NCBI GenBank assembly: GCA_900547835.1
Contig: URIJ01000126.1
Coordinates: 1 to 6,129 of the forward strand
Length of the DNA: 6,129 nt
Reading direction: 5' to 3'
From: an uncultured Collinsella sp.
GTDB taxonomy: Bacteria > Actinomycetota > Coriobacteriia > Coriobacteriales > Coriobacteriaceae
In this document: positions 4,547 through 6,129 of the stretch, piece after piece
How positions within the stretch are numbered: position 1 is the stretch's first letter
Layout: each line of letters begins with the position of its first letter
Position numbers and translations under genes: made by a program
The notes under the pieces: model-generated
The model's database searches: none
What the model was told of the DNA's origin: nothing
The model's input: only the letters and a program-made list of their open reading frames with translations

Positions 4547-6129
4547 ATGGCGGCATATGACAACCATGTGCTTCCGTTCTTGTGGCTCAAGGGCGAAGAA
4601 CGCGAGACGATTACCGAATACTTAGAGCAGATTGCCGGGGCGGACATCCGCGAAGTCTGCCTTGAATCGCGCACGCATCCCGAGTTTTGCCGCGACGGCT
4701 GGTGGTCCGACCTGCGTTTTATCATTGGCGAGTGCAAGCGCCTGGGCCTTAAGATCTGGCTGCTCGATGATGCCCACTTTCCCACAGGCTACGCCAACGG
4801 CGCGCTTGCAGGCGAGGATGTAGACCCCGCGCTCAAGAAGACCGTGCTTAAGCATCACACGGTAACGGTCGTTGGACCCCAACCGTCCACGTCCATCAAG
4901 CTCGGCAATCTTATAGATCCCACAGAGTGCTTTGTGGGCGCCGCAGCTTTCGACGCTGCCGGCGTGCCGCTCGACCTTGAGCTCGCCGTTGAGCAAACCG
5001 AGGACGGCACTCCCGCCTGCCTGCGCTTTGACGCTCCCGCCGGCGTCACCACCCTCGAGCTCTACGTCACCAGCCAAAAGACCGGCTTTCGCGATGAATA
5101 CATCAACATGGTCGACGCCGATTCGTGCCGCATGCTCATCAACGCCGTCTACGAACCCACATTCACGCATCTGGGCGACGAGTTCGGCAAGACCATTCTG
5201 GGGTTCTTTACCGATGAGCCTGGCTTTATGAACGAGAAGGGTGCGACCCTCGAAGACGCTTCTACCAGCAGCTTTATCGGACGCGGTGACATGGCGCTGC
5301 CATGGTCGGACGAACTTGCACGACGCCTGCACGAGGCACTGGGCATGGATTGGCTGGCTAAACTGCGCGGCCTTTGGACGCGCGAGGCAGACGGCGCACG
5401 GACCCGCCACGCCTACATGAACATTGCCACGCAACTCTACCGCACCTGCTTTGACGAGCAGATTGGCGACTGGTGCCGCGAGCACGGCGTCATGCACATC
5501 GGGCACGTGATCGAAGACAAGAGCTGCCACACACGCTTGGGCCAGGGCGCTGGGCACTATTTCCGCGCTGTCGCCGGTCAGGACATGGCGGGCATCGATG
5601 TGGTTATTAACCAGCTCGCCCCCGGCATCGACCACGGCCCTTACAGCTACTTCCATGGCGCATGGAACATGGAGTTCTTTACCTACGCGCTTGCCAAACT
5701 GGGCTCTTCAGCCGCGCGCCTCGACCCCAAAAAGCAGGGGCGCTGCATGGCCGAGGTTTTTGGCGCCTTTGGCTGGCACGAGGGCTTGCGCGAGATGAAG
5801 TGGATTGCCGACCACATGCTCGTCCGCGGCGTCAATTGGTTTACGCCGCACGCGTTTAGCATGGCACCCTTCCCCGATTGGGACTGCCCGCCGCACTTTT
5901 ACGCGCACGGCAACAACCCGCAGTGGCCGCACTTTGGCCAGCTCATGAGCTATATGAACCGTACGGCAACGCTGCTTTCGGGAGGCTGTGCCACGCGCCC
6001 CGTCGCCATCCTGTACCATGCCGATGCCGAATGGGCCGGCAGCGCCATGCCTATCGAGCGCGTGGCGGCAGAGCTCACGCGCGCGCAGATCGACTTTGAT
6101 TTTGTGCCCGCCGAGGCTTTTGAGGACAA
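4547..6129 (+). CDS. Large TIM-barrel glycoside hydrolase-like protein, 3' end missing
   Basis: The first 527 codons are present and the gene runs off the right edge. The start at 4547 has AAGGAG (4536-4541) five bases upstream. There is no signal peptide, so a cytoplasmic enzyme acting on imported oligosaccharides is likely. The opening part (about 10-85) reads like the first strands of a barrel: FLWLKGEERETITEYLEQIA, then IREVCLESR, then LKIWLLDDAHFPTGYANG. Residues about 100-180 look like a beta-rich insertion. Barrel motifs return with ILGFFTDEPGF (217-227, E224), GHVIEDKSCHTR (319-330), DMAGIDVVI (346-354), MAEVFGAFGWHEG (401-413, E403) and VRGVNWFTPHAF (426-437). E224 and E403, at the ends of predicted strands, are plausible catalytic acids. 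This layout resembles the poorly characterised GH106-like hydrolases (alpha-L-rhamnosidase relatives) of gut bacteria, but I cannot fix the family or substrate. It is divergent from araC, and repeat copy 2 occupies its leader. Confidence 0.85.
   Translation, partial: MAAYDNHVLPFLWLKGEERETITEYLEQIAGADIREVCLESRTHPEFCRDGWWSDLRFIIGECKRLGLKIWLLDDAHFPTGYANGALAGEDVDPALKKTVLKHHTVTVVGPQPSTSIKLGNLIDPTECFVGAAAFDAAGVPLDLELAVEQTEDGTPACLRFDAPAGVTTLELYVTSQKTGFRDEYINMVDADSCRMLINAVYEPTFTHLGDEFGKTILGFFTDEPGFMNEKGATLEDASTSSFIGRGDMALPWSDELARRLHEALGMDWLAKLRGLWTREADGARTRHAYMNIATQLYRTCFDEQIGDWCREHGVMHIGHVIEDKSCHTRLGQGAGHYFRAVAGQDMAGIDVVINQLAPGIDHGPYSYFHGAWNMEFFTYALAKLGSSAARLDPKKQGRCMAEVFGAFGWHEGLREMKWIADHMLVRGVNWFTPHAFSMAPFPDWDCPPHFYAHGNNPQWPHFGQLMSYMNRTATLLSGGCATRPVAILYHADAEWAGSAMPIERVAAELTRAQIDFDFVPAEAFED

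Noticed and set aside
4622..5656. A 344-codon open frame on the minus strand
   Set aside because: It is antisense to the large hydrolase, whose sense frame has conserved glycosidase motifs and a proper ribosome binding site.
1..6129. CRISPR arrays, tRNA genes, phage or toxin-antitoxin genes
   Set aside because: No regularly spaced direct repeats, cloverleaf-like sequences or matching protein motifs were seen on either strand.

Overview
The window looks like chromosomal DNA from a GC-rich, Gram-positive gut actinobacterium of the Coriobacteriia, Collinsella-like. This is an inference from codon choice, the clear AGGAG-type ribosome binding sites, the lipoprotein style, the sugar-uptake gene content and the GGGACAGGTTTATTTT repeat. 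No rRNA or other marker gene is present to prove it.

Layout from left to right. A possible gene start on the minus strand leaves the window at base 4. A secreted lipoprotein gene of unknown function (91-648, minus) follows, with its own promoter and leader hairpin and a palindrome just after its stop. A strong intrinsic terminator (822-858) ends a stand-alone PTS glucose-type EIIA gene (884-1420, minus), which has a good sigma-70-type promoter. The next spacer holds a decayed 3' tail of a Cof-type HAD phosphatase (about 1572-1664) and a second palindrome related to the first. A GH1 6-phospho-beta-glucosidase gene (1700-3148, minus) comes next, then an AraC-family regulator gene (3321-4328, minus). 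Divergent from these is the 5' part of a large glycoside hydrolase-like gene (4547 to the right edge, plus).

Taken together this is a carbohydrate-use neighbourhood. A PTS would import and phosphorylate a beta-glucoside, the GH1 enzyme would split the 6-phospho-sugar, the AraC protein would sense a sugar and control one or both flanking glycosidase genes, and the large hydrolase would cut an oligosaccharide or plant glycoside. No PTS EIIB or EIIC gene lies in the window, so the PTS link is indirect.

The most interesting structure is a pair of 49-bp inverted repeats (3285-3333 and 4483-4531; 45 of 49 positions identical) that flank the araC gene. The araC stop codon lies inside one copy, and the other copy ends a few bases before the ribosome binding site of the large hydrolase. 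Each copy is a stem-loop whose two arms do not match each other: CCGACC on the left and GGCAGG on the right, on the plus strand in both copies. One inversion of the araC segment by crossing-over within the shared core would turn two perfectly matched hairpins (CCGACC/GGTCGG and CCTGCC/GGCAGG) into exactly this pattern. The araC segment therefore looks like one that has flipped, or can flip. This would change which glycosidase gene the regulator faces divergently and which one it reads into.
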